A stretch of DNA of 64,000 nt. Origin: Spirobacillus cienkowskii (GTDB lineage Bacteria; Bdellovibrionota_B; Oligoflexia; Silvanigrellales; Silvanigrellaceae). This document shows positions 19,721-31,011 of the stretch, in pieces. A program made the translations under genes and the position numbers. Each line of letters begins with the position of its first letter. The first letter of the stretch is position 1. Where the stretch lies: contig NZ_CP146516.1 of the NCBI RefSeq assembly GCF_037081835.1, forward strand, positions 2,652,501 to 2,716,500. The letters are read 5' to 3'. The notes below the pieces were generated by a model. It saw nothing but the letters and a program-made list of their open reading frames with translations, did no database searches and was not told the DNA's origin.

Positions 19721-21919
19721 TTAATCTATAAATTTAAATTTATTATTATTTAATTTTAATAAAGCGAGTCCCCCTGCCACGCTCCATACATTTTTAAAAC
19801 CTATTTTTCTTAAAATTTTTGCTGCAAATAATGATCTTTTACCTGTAGAACACAAAAATACAATTTTTTTTGTAGATATTATTTTTCCATTATAAATCAA
19901 ATCAAATACTAAATTGACAAAATAGCTTAAAGGAATATTACTATAATTATTTTCAAAACACAAACAGTTAAAATACTTAGAAAGCATTGCTTCATATGAA
20001 TCTCTAACATCAAAAATCAAATAATGATCATTTTTTAAGTCTTCATAACTAATTAAATATTGATCATTTTTTACAAAACTATCACTTTTTTCTTCTGCAC
20101 CCCATGTAGTTATCATTGATTCATTAAAATCTTTAAAATAACAGATTATTGTTTTATTATCAAATAAATTAATTTTTCTAGGTAATTTTTTATCATTATA
20201 TTTTAAAAAATTAGGCTCGAATTTATTAAAATAGTCCCCTGAGCATAAGCTATCAACAAAAGCGATAATCGGATAATTTTTTAAATTATTATCATATATA
20301 ATATAGCAGTATTCTTCAAAATCTTGGTTTTTCTTTTTTATTTGTTCTATTTTCCAACCAGAAAAATTAAAAATACTTTTATGATCTAATCCATTATTAT
20401 CATCATTTTTATTACTAATTTTAATGCTTTTTAAAAAATATTCTTTTGCTAACTCGCTTTCTGATTTTGAATTCACATTTAAAATATCAATAATATTAAT
20501 ATTTTGACAATGAACATAATTTAAAATTTTTTGAGCCAATTCAGAAATTGGGTTAATAATAATACATGAATTAGAAAAATTATCCGTCAACAACCAAGTA
20601 TAAGAGTTTTCATACTTAAAATTAATAATTTCAAATAATTTTTCACGCTTAAAAAAATTTTGAATTAAATAGTTATAAATATTTTTAGTTGAAATTAAGT
20701 TTGTTTTTTTTAGCACTGAACCAATTTTAATAATTTTTTTTGCTCCAGTTAAAATTTCATCTTTTGTAGTTGTAAAACTAAAAGATAACCTAATCGCATT
20801 CGCCTTTTGCCATTCTGGTAGCTTCATTGCGCTCAAAACATGACTAAATTTTTTAGAGCTTGAATTACAGGCAGAACCTCCACTCACGCTTATACCTGCA
20901 GCGTCCATGATACTCATCATTTCGCTTGATGTAATTCCGAATACAGAAAAATTCAGTGTAGTTGCAACTGATGCATTGAGATCGGTGTTGATTATAACCA
21001 TTGAAAATGATTTGTGAATAGCTTCAATTAAAATATTTCTAAACTCATTGAGTTCTGATTTTGAATTTATTGTTTCGCAAAAAATTCCATTCTTTTTTTG
21101 ATTGAGTAAATTTACAACAGTTCCTATTGCAGCAATACCTGGTAAATTCTCTGTACCAGCACGAATTCCTCTTTCTTGTCCTCCACCTAAAATAAATGGA
21201 GATAAAGGTGCATCATTTTTTACATATAATACGCCAACTCCTTTTGGGGCATGAATTTTATGACCACTAAAACATGCGTAATCAATTAAAGGATTTTTTA
21301 CGTTAACATTTAATTTTCCTAATGCCTGCACATAGTCCACTAACCAATAAACATAATTTTTTTGTGATCTTATAATTTTTTCAATTTGTTTTAAATTTGT
21401 AATTAATCCTGTTTCATTATTGACTGCCATAGTACACAGAAAAAAAGCTTCTCCTGCATGCTCCTCAATTTCATGAATATTTAGATGACCAAATTTATCA
21501 ACACCTATAATAATAATCTCTAAGTCAAGTTCTAGCACTTCAATCCAATAGTCAACTGCATGAAAAACAGCTTTATGTTCGGTAGCTGAGATTAATATTT
21601 TTTTATTAATAATATTTTTATTTTGTCTTTTTAAACTTATATATTGTCTTAATACAGATATCACAGAAATTTGTATTCCCTCTGTTGCACCACTTGTAAA
21701 ATAAATTTCTGAGTTACTTGAATTTATAAATAAACTAAATTTTTCTCTTGATTTTTCTATAATAAGTTTAGCTTCAATTCCATCAATATGAATGCTACTA
21801 GGATTCCCAAATGAATTTTTCATAGTATAAATTGCAGCATCTAGTGCTTCTTTTAATACCGGAGTTGTTGCATTACAGTCAAAATAAACTCTTTTATTTT
21901 TATAAAAAATTTTACTCAT
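19721..21919 (-). CDS. Cysteine desulfurase - degenerate ETHE1-like - rhodanese fusion
   Basis: Three domains in 732 residues. Residues 1-400 are a NifS/IscS-type cysteine desulfurase with DCNATTP, the PLP Lys221 in SGHKIH and the sulfur-accepting Cys351 in GGSACNSSSKK. Residues about 435-615 align with the ETHE1-type persulfide-dioxygenase fold (SGDYF for the TGDxLF strand, TTWGAEEKSD for the C-terminal block). The THxHADH metal motif is replaced by LNVNSKSE (480-487), and the later His sites are also gone. Residues 618-732 are a rhodanese with active-site Cys690 in CSTGKRS. Likely role: move sulfane sulfur from cysteine through the rhodanese; the middle domain is probably structural or regulatory. 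Upstream of hutH in the same unit. Confidence 0.88.
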   Translation of the reverse strand: MSKIFYKNKRVYFDCNATTPVLKEALDAAIYTMKNSFGNPSSIHIDGIEAKLIIEKSREKFSLFINSSNSEIYFTSGATEGIQISVISVLRQYISLKRQNKNIINKKILISATEHKAVFHAVDYWIEVLELDLEIIIIGVDKFGHLNIHEIEEHAGEAFFLCTMAVNNETGLITNLKQIEKIIRSQKNYVYWLVDYVQALGKLNVNVKNPLIDYACFSGHKIHAPKGVGVLYVKNDAPLSPFILGGGQERGIRAGTENLPGIAAIGTVVNLLNQKKNGIFCETINSKSELNEFRNILIEAIHKSFSMVIINTDLNASVATTLNFSVFGITSSEMMSIMDAAGISVSGGSACNSSSKKFSHVLSAMKLPEWQKANAIRLSFSFTTTKDEILTGAKKIIKIGSVLKKTNLISTKNIYNYLIQNFFKREKLFEIINFKYENSYTWLLTDNFSNSCIIINPISELAQKILNYVHCQNINIIDILNVNSKSESELAKEYFLKSIKISNKNDDNNGLDHKSIFNFSGWKIEQIKKKNQDFEEYCYIIYDNNLKNYPIIAFVDSLCSGDYFNKFEPNFLKYNDKKLPRKINLFDNKTIICYFKDFNESMITTWGAEEKSDSFVKNDQYLISYEDLKNDHYLIFDVRDSYEAMLSKYFNCLCFENNYSNIPLSYFVNLVFDLIYNGKIISTKKIVFLCSTGKRSLFAAKILRKIGFKNVWSVAGGLALLKLNNNKFKFID

Positions 21920-22051
21920 ACCAAACCCTTATTTTATATCAAATTTATATTTTTAATTATTATAAATTTAGCCAAAAATAATATTTTTAAATTAAGTTAT
22001 TTTAATTATACAACAAAAAGAAATAAAGAGGAATTTTTGAATCATATAAAT

Positions 22052-22095
22052 AAAAAAGTGCATTGCAATATTAAAATTATACAATGCACTTTTTT
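22052..22095 (-). terminator. Rho-independent terminator of groESL
   Basis: Arms 22052-22065 and 22082-22095 form a 14-bp perfect stem with a 16-nt loop. The distal part of the stem is a T-run on the minus strand, as expected for a terminator of groEL, which ends 39 nt before it. The structure is symmetric, so it could also stop transcription from the other side. Confidence 0.75.
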
Positions 22096-22133
22096 AGTGG
22101 AATTCAAGAACAATTACCATGTTTGGCTAAAAA

Positions 22134-23777
<1,644 letters not shown>

Positions 23778-23817
23778 CTAAATATAATAAATTTTAACTT
23801 ACTTTTTAAAATTTATA

Positions 23818-24105
23818 TCAACCAATTACACCAAGAATTTCTTCTTCACGCAGGATAAGATGCTCTTCGCCATCAATTTTAACTTCAGTCCCGCTGTATT
23901 TACTGAATAAAATGCGATCACCAACTTTAACATCAATTGCGCGAACTTTTCCATCCGCTAACACCTTGCCGTTACCAACTGCCACAACCATTGCTTCCGC
24001 AGGTTTTTCTTTGGCATTATCTGGTATTAAGATACCCCCAGCTGTTTTAGTTTCTTCTGCAACACGTTTTACTAAAATACGATCGGAAAGTGGACGAATT
24101 TTCAT
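23818..24105 (-). CDS. groES: 10 kDa co-chaperonin GroES
   Basis: Heptameric lid of GroEL. It has [20 protein letters not shown], the mobile-loop [13 protein letters not shown] and the roof-loop region, ending with [16 protein letters not shown]-type sequence (last residues). Length 95 is standard. A strong GGAGG lies six nt before the ATG. First gene of the groESL operon. No CIRCE inverted repeat is present upstream, so HrcA control is not supported. Confidence 0.99.
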   Translation of the reverse strand: MKIRPLSDRILVKRVAEETKTAGGILIPDNAKEKPAEAMVVAVGNGKVLADGKVRAIDVKVGDRILFSKYSGTEVKIDGEEHLILREEEILGVIG

Positions 24106-24188
24106 ATAAACCTCCTAAAGAGTGGAATTCACACACATGTAAAAAACTGAAATAGGCAAAATAAAAACGTACCTAAATCCTTATGTTG

Positions 24189-24216
24189 AAAGTAACCAGC
24201 ATAAAGAATGTGTCAA
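24189..24216 (-). promoter_or_regulatory. Putative groESL promoter
   Basis: On the minus strand a perfect TTGACA (24211-24216) is followed by a 16-nt spacer and TACTTT (24189-24194). The predicted start is about 75 nt before groES. The CTTGACA context could also suit a heat-shock sigma factor, but the CCCCAT-type -10 is absent. Confidence 0.4.
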
Positions 24217-24352
24217 GGAACTTTTTTTAGAGCTTTTAAACATTAAATTTTTTGTGAAAAGAAAAGAGAAACAAGGGATCTGCCAAACAAAATAAGGCAA
24301 GCTTATAATTTTATACTAGTAAAACTATACCCATTTCATTCGGTCGCATCGG

Positions 24353-24853
24353 CTAATCCGGCACATGCTTAGTTGCAACCCCACAAGAATTCAAGAAATT
24401 CATGACAAACAAATAATCATCATTGTTATAAGAATTCTTAAATACTACATTTTTAATCCCAGCAGTAATAATAGCTTTTGCACAATCACGACAAGGGCTA
24501 AATGTACAATAAAGTGTACTTCCCCTTAAATCTTGACGAGATGCAGCAATCGCATTGACTTCAGCGTGTACCATAAAAGGATACTTATCTGGACGCAAGT
24601 TAGGCAAACTGAGATCGTCGCTACCTGGTGGAAACCCATTATAACCTGTCGCCATAATTCTTTTATTTTCATCTGCGATCACAACTCCAACTTGAGTTTC
24701 ACCATCATGACTTCTCTTTGCGACCGCTGCTGCAATCTCTAAAAAATACTGATCCCAAGTTGGTCTATTTATTGGAGCACGATTTGCATAATTCACACTA
24801 ATAACCGGAAACATTTTACGCGCTTCTTTTAACTCCTTACAATTTGAACTCAT
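24353..24853 (-). CDS. dCMP deaminase family protein (ComEB-like)
   Basis: Zinc-dependent deaminase that probably converts dCMP to dUMP for thymidylate synthesis. Zinc ligands and catalytic Glu are in HAE (residues 96-98) and PCRDC (Cys121, Cys124). The N-terminal [12 protein letters not shown] and [11 protein letters not shown] segments are typical of deoxycytidylate deaminases. Length 166 fits. Its ATG overlaps the stop codon of the acyl-CoA mutase gene in an ATGA, so translation is coupled. It is the last gene of the trmB operon. Confidence 0.9.
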   Translation of the reverse strand: MSSNCKELKEARKMFPVISVNYANRAPINRPTWDQYFLEIAAAVAKRSHDGETQVGVVIADENKRIMATGYNGFPPGSDDLSLPNLRPDKYPFMVHAEVNAIAASRQDLRGSTLYCTFSPCRDCAKAIITAGIKNVVFKNSYNNDDYLFVMNFLNSCGVATKHVPD

Positions 24854-26466
24854 AGTATAATATTTTCCTTATATTCCCCAAATACTTCTCTTAAAACATT
24901 ACAAATTTCGCCTACACTTGCATAAACCTTAACTGCCTTAATTATTTGAGGCATTATATTTTCTTTAGTTTCTGCAATTTTTTTTAAATCTTCAAGAACT
25001 TCTTTAACAACCAGATTATCTCTAGTCTGCTTAATTTTTTTTACAAAATTTACTTGATTAACTTCCACAGAATTTTCAATCTTTAAAAGACCAGATAATT
25101 CTGGCTCTTCTATCTCAAACTGATTAACCCCAACAATCACTCTTTTTTTGGCTTCAATATCTTGTTGGTAAGAATATGCGGATTTTTGAATAACAGCCTG
25201 AACATATCCCACTTCAATTGCCTTAATCATTCCTCCAATAGAATCAATTTTATTTATAATCTCAAAAATTTCTTTTTCAATTCGATTGGTCGTTTCTTCT
25301 ATATAATAACTTCCAGCCAAAGGATTGACTGTTTCTGCAACTCCGCTTTCATAAGCAATAATTTGCTGAGTTCGCAGAGCAACTCTAGCTGATTCTTCTG
25401 TAGGGAGTGCAAGAGCCTCATCCCTACTATTAGTATGTAAACTTTGCGTCCCCCCAAGCACAGCAGCAAGAGCTTGAATAGTTACTCTTACAATGTTGTT
25501 ATCAGGCTGTTGCGCTGTTAACGTTGAACCAGCAGTCTGAGTATGAAATCGTAACATCAAACTTTTTGGATCTTTCGCGCCAAAACGGTTTTTCATTATT
25601 TTGGCCCATGCACGCCTTGCAGCTCTAAACTTACTCACTTCTTCTAACAGGTCTGTGAAACTATTAAAAAAAAATGATAATCTAGGAGCAAACTCATCAA
25701 TATTTAACCCAGATTTCATTGCCGCGTCCACATAGGCAATTCCATTGGCTAACGTAAAACCTACTTCTTCAGAAGCAGTACTTCCTGCTTCACGTATATG
25801 ATATCCACTAATAGAAATGGTATTCCATTGCGGAACATGTTCCTTACAAAAAGAAAAGATATCGGTTATAATTCTCATAGAATGAACAGGCGGAAAAATA
25901 TAAGTCCCACGAGCGATGTACTCTTTTAAGATATCATTTTGAATTGTACCCCTTAGGCTTTTTGCAGAGATACCTCTTTTTTCGGCAGCTGCAATATAAA
26001 AAGCCAACAACACCGCCGCAGAAGCATTGATGGTCATTGATGTGGAAATTTTATCAAGAGGTATACCATCTAAAAGAACTTCCATATCTGCAAGAGTGTC
26101 TATTGCAACTCCTACTTTTCCTACCTCTCCAGCTGCTTGTGGACTATCTGAGTCGTATCCAATTTGGGTAGGCAAATCAAAAGCGACACTCAAACCAGTT
26201 TGACCCTGGTTCAATAAATATTTATATCTTTTATTACTTTCTTCTGCAGTTGCAAAACCTGCATATTGCCGCATAGTCCAAAAATGACTTCTATACATTT
26301 TTTCATGAATACCTCTTGTAAAGGGATATTCTCCAGGAAAACCAATATTTTCCGAAAATTGTATTTCATTTCTTGCATTATTAGGATAATATAATTCATC
26401 AACTATATAATTAGAAGCTGTTGTAAATTCTTTTTTACGAACGATTTCTTTTTTAATTGACGACAT
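24850..26466 (-). CDS. Acyl-CoA mutase large subunit (methylmalonyl-CoA mutase type)
   Basis: Adenosylcobalamin-dependent mutase catalytic subunit. It has [20 protein letters not shown] (residues 44-63), [19 protein letters not shown] and [19 protein letters not shown]-type core motifs. At 538 residues it contains the TIM-barrel part but not the C-terminal B12-binding domain (no DxHxxG). It therefore needs a separate small subunit, which is not in this window. Substrate could be methylmalonyl-, isobutyryl- or 2-hydroxyisobutyryl-CoA; I favour methylmalonyl-CoA weakly. GAGGT precedes the ATG. Confidence 0.88.
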   Translation of the reverse strand: MSSIKKEIVRKKEFTTASNYIVDELYYPNNARNEIQFSENIGFPGEYPFTRGIHEKMYRSHFWTMRQYAGFATAEESNKRYKYLLNQGQTGLSVAFDLPTQIGYDSDSPQAAGEVGKVGVAIDTLADMEVLLDGIPLDKISTSMTINASAAVLLAFYIAAAEKRGISAKSLRGTIQNDILKEYIARGTYIFPPVHSMRIITDIFSFCKEHVPQWNTISISGYHIREAGSTASEEVGFTLANGIAYVDAAMKSGLNIDEFAPRLSFFFNSFTDLLEEVSKFRAARRAWAKIMKNRFGAKDPKSLMLRFHTQTAGSTLTAQQPDNNIVRVTIQALAAVLGGTQSLHTNSRDEALALPTEESARVALRTQQIIAYESGVAETVNPLAGSYYIEETTNRIEKEIFEIINKIDSIGGMIKAIEVGYVQAVIQKSAYSYQQDIEAKKRVIVGVNQFEIEEPELSGLLKIENSVEVNQVNFVKKIKQTRDNLVVKEVLEDLKKIAETKENIMPQIIKAVKVYASVGEICNVLREVFGEYKENIIL

Positions 26467-26474
26467 TTTTTACC

Positions 26475-27233
26475 TCATTTTTCAATACGTCCAGGAAAGT
26501 TTTTCCAGAATTCATTATTAAAAACTTTATCAATTAAATCTTCCCACTCAGGAAAAGATTTTTTGTCTTGAGGATTAGTTAAGGTTAATGAAACATTATT
26601 TCCCCAAACTAATTTCCCATTATTTGTATCCACCAATAAAACAGAAAAGTCTCCCGTAATTTGGTAAGATCCATCTTTGACATCTGCTTGAATATTATTT
26701 ATAAAGGCTAACAAAGCAGAATCTGCATTAATAATTTGACTAGAAAGAAGATTTAAGTTATCAAGCCAACGTTTTTCTGGAGCTAAACAGTAACTATAAA
26801 ATTCTAAAAATGATTTTCTAAGTACACACGAGGATGTAATTTTAGTTCTAATACTAGCTTCATCAGAGAAAAATCTAGCAGATACTAGTTTTATCGAATT
26901 ACTAAGATCATCTATAATATTGGGTGATTTATTTCCAATAAATTTGCTAACAGCACTAAAAGAATGTCCATTAATATTAGGCTGTCCCTTGAATGACAGA
27001 ATAATTTTATTTTCTATTTTAGAAGCCAATTGATGAGTATTTAAAATTGCAAGATCAATAGAAGAGTTTTTTGAAGGATCAGGTATAATAAAAACAGGTA
27101 CAGCAATTATTGAAGCTGGATTTATAGCTTCATACCCAGTTTGAATTCCTGAGGGCAATGTATTTGAACTCTGGCAAGACATACTTAAAATTATAATAAC
27201 AAGAAAATGTATTATTACTTTTTTGAGAAACAT
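26475..27233 (-). CDS. Putative lipoprotein of unknown function
   Basis: The N-terminus is a short basic region, a hydrophobic helix and SMSC near residue 20, a loose lipobox; the acylation site is plausible but not canonical. The rest (252 residues) has no family I recognise. A segment FSVLLVDTNNGKLVWGNN near the C-terminus resembles periplasmic lipoproteins that form beta-sandwich or LpoB-like folds, but this is only an impression. It overlaps or abuts queG and lies 8 nt before the mutase gene, so it is co-transcribed with unrelated enzymes. Confidence 0.65.
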   Translation of the reverse strand: MFLKKVIIHFLVIIILSMSCQSSNTLPSGIQTGYEAINPASIIAVPVFIIPDPSKNSSIDLAILNTHQLASKIENKIILSFKGQPNINGHSFSAVSKFIGNKSPNIIDDLSNSIKLVSARFFSDEASIRTKITSSCVLRKSFLEFYSYCLAPEKRWLDNLNLLSSQIINADSALLAFINNIQADVKDGSYQITGDFSVLLVDTNNGKLVWGNNVSLTLTNPQDKKSFPEWEDLIDKVFNNEFWKNFPGRIEK

Positions 27234-27234
27234 T

Positions 27235-28368
27235 TCATTTATCCTTAGAAACTTTTAATTCTCTAATTTGTTTTACAGTTCTTGAAATAATCTCATAAGA
27301 AGAAAACTCAAGCTTATTTAATACTTCGTTTATATCTGGACTAGAAGTAGCATGCAAATGATATAAGGCATTTCTAACCAAACCTTCATATTTAGCTCTT
27401 GTCGCTGCTGTTCCTCCAAACCACTTTTCGTATTGTGACATATCCATTAAAGCAATATCTTTAACATCAATTGTTAAAAAAGGCTTATGAAAATTAGAAA
27501 ACTCATTTAAAATTTTAAAGTCAGAGGTTACAAAATTATATGGACAAACCTCTTGGCAGATATCACAGCCATAAATTGTATTTGAGAAAAAGGGAATATA
27601 CTCTTCTGATACAAGATTTCTATGCTCAATAGTTAAGTATGATAAGCATCGATTTGCATCTAAATAGTAGGGTTTTTTAAATGCTTGGGTAGGGCATGAA
27701 TCAAGGCATTTTTGACAATCACCACAATCCAAAGACAAAATTCTATTGCTTAAATCTTCTGATTTATATTTAAGCAGTTCAATAGGAGCTGTTGTTAAAA
27801 GAGTTGCAACAAAAAAAAAGCTGCCCATTCCTGGTCTAATTAACATAGTATTTTTACCAACAAATCCAATTCCAGATTCTCTTGCGTAAGCTCTATCAAA
27901 AAATGGTACAGAATCAACAACAGCACGAAAACTATACTTATCATTAAAATAATTATTTATATCATTTGAAATATTATTTAAATATTTTTTTATTACCTTA
28001 TGATAATCTTTACCAAATACATAACGAGAAATTAACTTTTTAGAAATAATAGAATTTTCGTTAAAAACAAACTTTAAATTATCTGAATCTATTTTACCTT
28101 TACCTCTTACTCGATGACCAGCCGAATAAGGAAACAAAAATATAATTGCATTTTTTACATTTTTTAAAATTAAATTAGGATCTTTTCTAACTTCAATATT
28201 ATTTTTTAAAAAATCCATTTCAGCATTTGCGTTGTCATTAAGCCATTTTTCAAAAGCAGGTAAGTCTTTTTTAATAATATGATTATGCTCATTTTCAAAA
28301 GAAAAGATGCTAAAAACTTCAACATTATATTTATTAATTAATTTTGTAATTTCATTATTTAATTTCAT
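27235..28368 (-). CDS. queG: Epoxyqueuosine reductase
   Basis: Reduces epoxyqueuosine to queuosine in tRNA, the last step of the pathway, using cobalamin and two [4Fe-4S] clusters. Cluster motifs are CGDCQKCLDSCP and CDICQEVCP. DRAYARESGIGFVGKNTMLI is the family signature upstream of them. The frame is open to an ATG at 28422, which would overlap fieF by 53 nt. I place the start at 28368, one nt after the fieF stop, giving 377 residues. The mutase in the same operon also uses a cobalamin cofactor. Confidence 0.93.
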   Translation of the reverse strand: MKLNNEITKLINKYNVEVFSIFSFENEHNHIIKKDLPAFEKWLNDNANAEMDFLKNNIEVRKDPNLILKNVKNAIIFLFPYSAGHRVRGKGKIDSDNLKFVFNENSIISKKLISRYVFGKDYHKVIKKYLNNISNDINNYFNDKYSFRAVVDSVPFFDRAYARESGIGFVGKNTMLIRPGMGSFFFVATLLTTAPIELLKYKSEDLSNRILSLDCGDCQKCLDSCPTQAFKKPYYLDANRCLSYLTIEHRNLVSEEYIPFFSNTIYGCDICQEVCPYNFVTSDFKILNEFSNFHKPFLTIDVKDIALMDMSQYEKWFGGTAATRAKYEGLVRNALYHLHATSSPDINEVLNKLEFSSYEIISRTVKQIRELKVSKDK

Positions 28369-28369
28369 T

Positions 28370-29281
28370 TTATATAGCACTATCTGGATCGGCGTGAACA
28401 ATGACGTCACTATCAAATTCACGAGTTAATATTTCTTCAATATTTTCTATAACCTCATGAACCTCAGAAAACAAAAGAGACACAGGTAAAGTGACATGAA
28501 AATCAAAAAAATACTTATGACCTATTTTTCTTCCTCTAAACCTATGAACGTCAATAATTCTAGGATCAATTTCTTTAATTTTTTTTAATACTTTAATTTT
28601 AATATCTTCGGATATATCATGATCCATCAGTTCATTAATACTTGTTTTTATTAATCCAAATGCTCCATATATAATATATAAAGCAAATAAAAATGCAATA
28701 ATAGGATCCAAAACTGGATTTTCACTTATTAATACCAATAAAATAGCAAACCCACTAGATATATTTGTAATAAAATCTACTCTATAATGCTCAGAATCAG
28801 CAAGTAAAGCGGGGCTATTTAGCTTATCTCCATTCCGTTTTAACATTTTTGTTACAAAAATACTAACAAGTGCTGCAAATAAAAAGAATACTAATATTCT
28901 CCAATCCGTATGATTTTTTAAAATATTATGTCCAGAGTAATGATCGTATATTTGACTAAAACTTGAAGCTATTATACCAATTGCACCACCAATTATTAAA
29001 CAACCTTGACCTAAAGCTGCAATGCTTTCTGCTCGTCCATGTCCATAAGGGTGATTGCTATCTGCATCTAGCCTTGAAAATTTAACAATTTTTCTGTTAA
29101 CAAGACTGACTATCATATCAATTGTGCTATCCCAAGCTGATAATGCAACAATTAAAGATCCTGTAATAAAGTAAAGTGTTAATTTTCCTAATGCTAAAAT
29201 AGCTGCACAAATTGCTGCCGTTAAAGCTGCTTTTTGTGCGATTTTAGAATTTAGCAAATTATCAATACGCTCATTATTCAT
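28370..29281 (-). CDS. Cation diffusion facilitator (zinc/iron efflux)
   Basis: Inner-membrane antiporter of the CDF family, 303 residues with about six helices. It has SAWDSTIDMIVSLVNRKIVK-type TM2 sequence with the metal-site Asp residues, HPYGHGRAESIAALGQG after TM2, and ADSEHYRVDFITNISSG in TM5. The cytoplasmic C-terminal domain has the HRFRGRKIG and FHVTLP motifs. Probable substrates Zn2+, Fe2+ or Mn2+. It lies 5 nt after trmB. Confidence 0.92.
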   Translation of the reverse strand: MNNERIDNLLNSKIAQKAALTAAICAAILALGKLTLYFITGSLIVALSAWDSTIDMIVSLVNRKIVKFSRLDADSNHPYGHGRAESIAALGQGCLIIGGAIGIIASSFSQIYDHYSGHNILKNHTDWRILVFFLFAALVSIFVTKMLKRNGDKLNSPALLADSEHYRVDFITNISSGFAILLVLISENPVLDPIIAFLFALYIIYGAFGLIKTSINELMDHDISEDIKIKVLKKIKEIDPRIIDVHRFRGRKIGHKYFFDFHVTLPVSLLFSEVHEVIENIEEILTREFDSDVIVHADPDSAI

Positions 29282-29286
29282 ATCAA

Positions 29287-29979
29287 TTAAACCCTGCTTT
29301 TAAGATATATACTTTGAAAAAAAGGCACTCCTTTTTGAGTAAATATTTTTTGAAACGCAGTTTCGTAAGGGCCTCCTAAAATTAAACTTGGTTGTAATGT
29401 ATTATTCAATTCTTGCTCAAACCCCAAATTTAATAATAATTTATTTGTCTCTTCAAAGTATAATTTATGATCAGTTTTAAACCATAGAAAACCATTAGTA
29501 GTGAGCTTTTTTAAAAGATTTTCAATAAATTGACTAGAAAGCAATCTATTTTTTTCGTGCTTATCTTTTGGCCAAGGGTCTGGAAAGAAAATACAAACAC
29601 CATGCAACGATTGATCTGGAATAATTTCGGTAAATAACATTCTTGCATCACATATAGCAATCTTAGCGTTTGGTATATTAAAATTTTTAAGCTTTTTAGC
29701 TGCTTTTACAACTCTTTTATATGTAATATCAATTCCTAAAATATTTAAATGAGGGTTTTGCTGAGCAATCTCAAGCACATTTTTTCCCATATAACATCCA
29801 ATTTCTAAAACCAATGGACGACTGCTATTTGCAAAAATTGAAGATTTTTCTTTAAGTTCTTGAGCAGTATACAAATATTCGTCTAAATTTAAAACTTCAT
29901 TTAGATAAGGGTTACTATGTCTCTCAGGAGCCTTACCTCCTTTTCTAAGGTTATCTATAATTGTTCCAACTTTCTTCAT
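29287..29979 (-). CDS. trmB: tRNA (guanine-N7-)-methyltransferase
   Basis: Methylates G46 of tRNA. The SAM-binding motif is VLEIGCYMGKNVLEIA, then ILGIDITYKRVVKAAKKL and the family signature FFPDPWPKDKHEKNRLL. Length 230 is typical. First gene of a six-gene unit (trmB-fieF-queG-lipoprotein-mutase-dCMP deaminase) that contains two tRNA modification enzymes. Confidence 0.96.
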   Translation of the reverse strand: MKKVGTIIDNLRKGGKAPERHSNPYLNEVLNLDEYLYTAQELKEKSSIFANSSRPLVLEIGCYMGKNVLEIAQQNPHLNILGIDITYKRVVKAAKKLKNFNIPNAKIAICDARMLFTEIIPDQSLHGVCIFFPDPWPKDKHEKNRLLSSQFIENLLKKLTTNGFLWFKTDHKLYFEETNKLLLNLGFEQELNNTLQPSLILGGPYETAFQKIFTQKGVPFFQSIYLKSRV

Positions 29980-30101
29980 TCCACAAATCTTTCCTACAAA
30001 TACAAGAAATTGACAAGAGGCATTGATGTCTAGCCTAGCTTCTGCAGGTTGCCGAAAAGAGAAGACAGAATCAAGTATAAATTGGAGAAACTGCTAATAC
30101 A

Positions 30102-31010
30102 ATGATTTACAAATGTGCAAAATTCATAATAATAATTTTAAGTTTTTCATTATATATTCAATGCTTTGCATATACTGCAGCAAATTCTGTTGTGTATTTA
30201 AATATACCAAAATTATATATTAATAACTTCTCTCATAAAACTTATTCTGAAGAAAATTGCTACTCAAGAGGCGCTGATGAAGTCAAAACAATAAAAATAA
30301 ATTATTCGCAACGAACAGATAATCCAAATGAATACAAAGTGGGATGGAATTATCAAATAGAAACAGAATTAGCACATTATTTAAAACCAACACTAGGTGG
30401 AGAAGTACAAATCATGAGGTGTTTACCTCCTGGTAAATGGGTTTTTCTTGGTAAAGGAAATGTAGAAAATTTAAATGGCAACAATGTAGAAGCAAGAATT
30501 TATGGAATTGATACCAAATCCATAGAATCAGATAAAACATTTAATCACCTTGTAGAAACAAAAAATTTATATTGGAGGCCAATGGTTGGTGACATCGTGT
30601 TTCCATTACAAAAAGTAATAAATAAAAAAATCGCAATTAGCCCTAAAATAGAACTCGCATCTGAAGAAATTTTTATTAGCTCTGAATTAAATCAATTTTC
30701 TTACGAAATATCAAAACAAGGTGAAGAACTTTTAAAAGAAATATTTGAAATATTTAAAAACAAAAGAGGTAGATTAATAATTGAAGGATATGTGCTAACA
30801 TCAGGCAATCGAGAAGATTTAAGAATTGAAAGTTTAATGAGAGCACAAGCTGTATTAAAATTTCTAGCAAACACTTTTGAATTAGACCAAACGCAAATTA
30901 TTGCTGTGGGATACGGTAATGATTGGTTTAAGCCAGGAATGCAACGTTTAAAAACTTGGCCCAAAAAGAACATAATAAGCGGTATAACAATTAAAATGCT
31001 TTATGAGTAA
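30102..31010 (+). CDS. OmpA/MotB-like envelope protein
   Basis: A secreted protein of 302 residues. The signal peptide has hydrophobic core FIIIILSFSLYIQCF with cleavage likely near residue 25. The C-terminal ~100 residues resemble the OmpA-like peptidoglycan-binding domain (LIIEGYVLTSGNREDLRIES, RAQAVLKFL, IIAVGYGND), but the usual GHTD motif is changed to GYVLTSG. The middle region is unrecognised. It probably anchors an outer-membrane or periplasmic component to the cell wall. Single gene converging on the next one. Confidence 0.68.
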   Translation: MIYKCAKFIIIILSFSLYIQCFAYTAANSVVYLNIPKLYINNFSHKTYSEENCYSRGADEVKTIKINYSQRTDNPNEYKVGWNYQIETELAHYLKPTLGGEVQIMRCLPPGKWVFLGKGNVENLNGNNVEARIYGIDTKSIESDKTFNHLVETKNLYWRPMVGDIVFPLQKVINKKIAISPKIELASEEIFISSELNQFSYEISKQGEELLKEIFEIFKNKRGRLIIEGYVLTSGNREDLRIESLMRAQAVLKFLANTFELDQTQIIAVGYGNDWFKPGMQRLKTWPKKNIISGITIKMLYE

Positions 31011-31011
31011 T

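Noticed and set aside
24106-24352. CIRCE element upstream of groES
   Set aside because: No TTAGCACTC-N9-GAGTGCTAA or near match was found.
28369-28422. Upstream start for queG at 28422
   Set aside because: It would overlap fieF by 53 nt and add residues outside the family alignment; the ATG at 28368 directly after the fieF stop is preferred.
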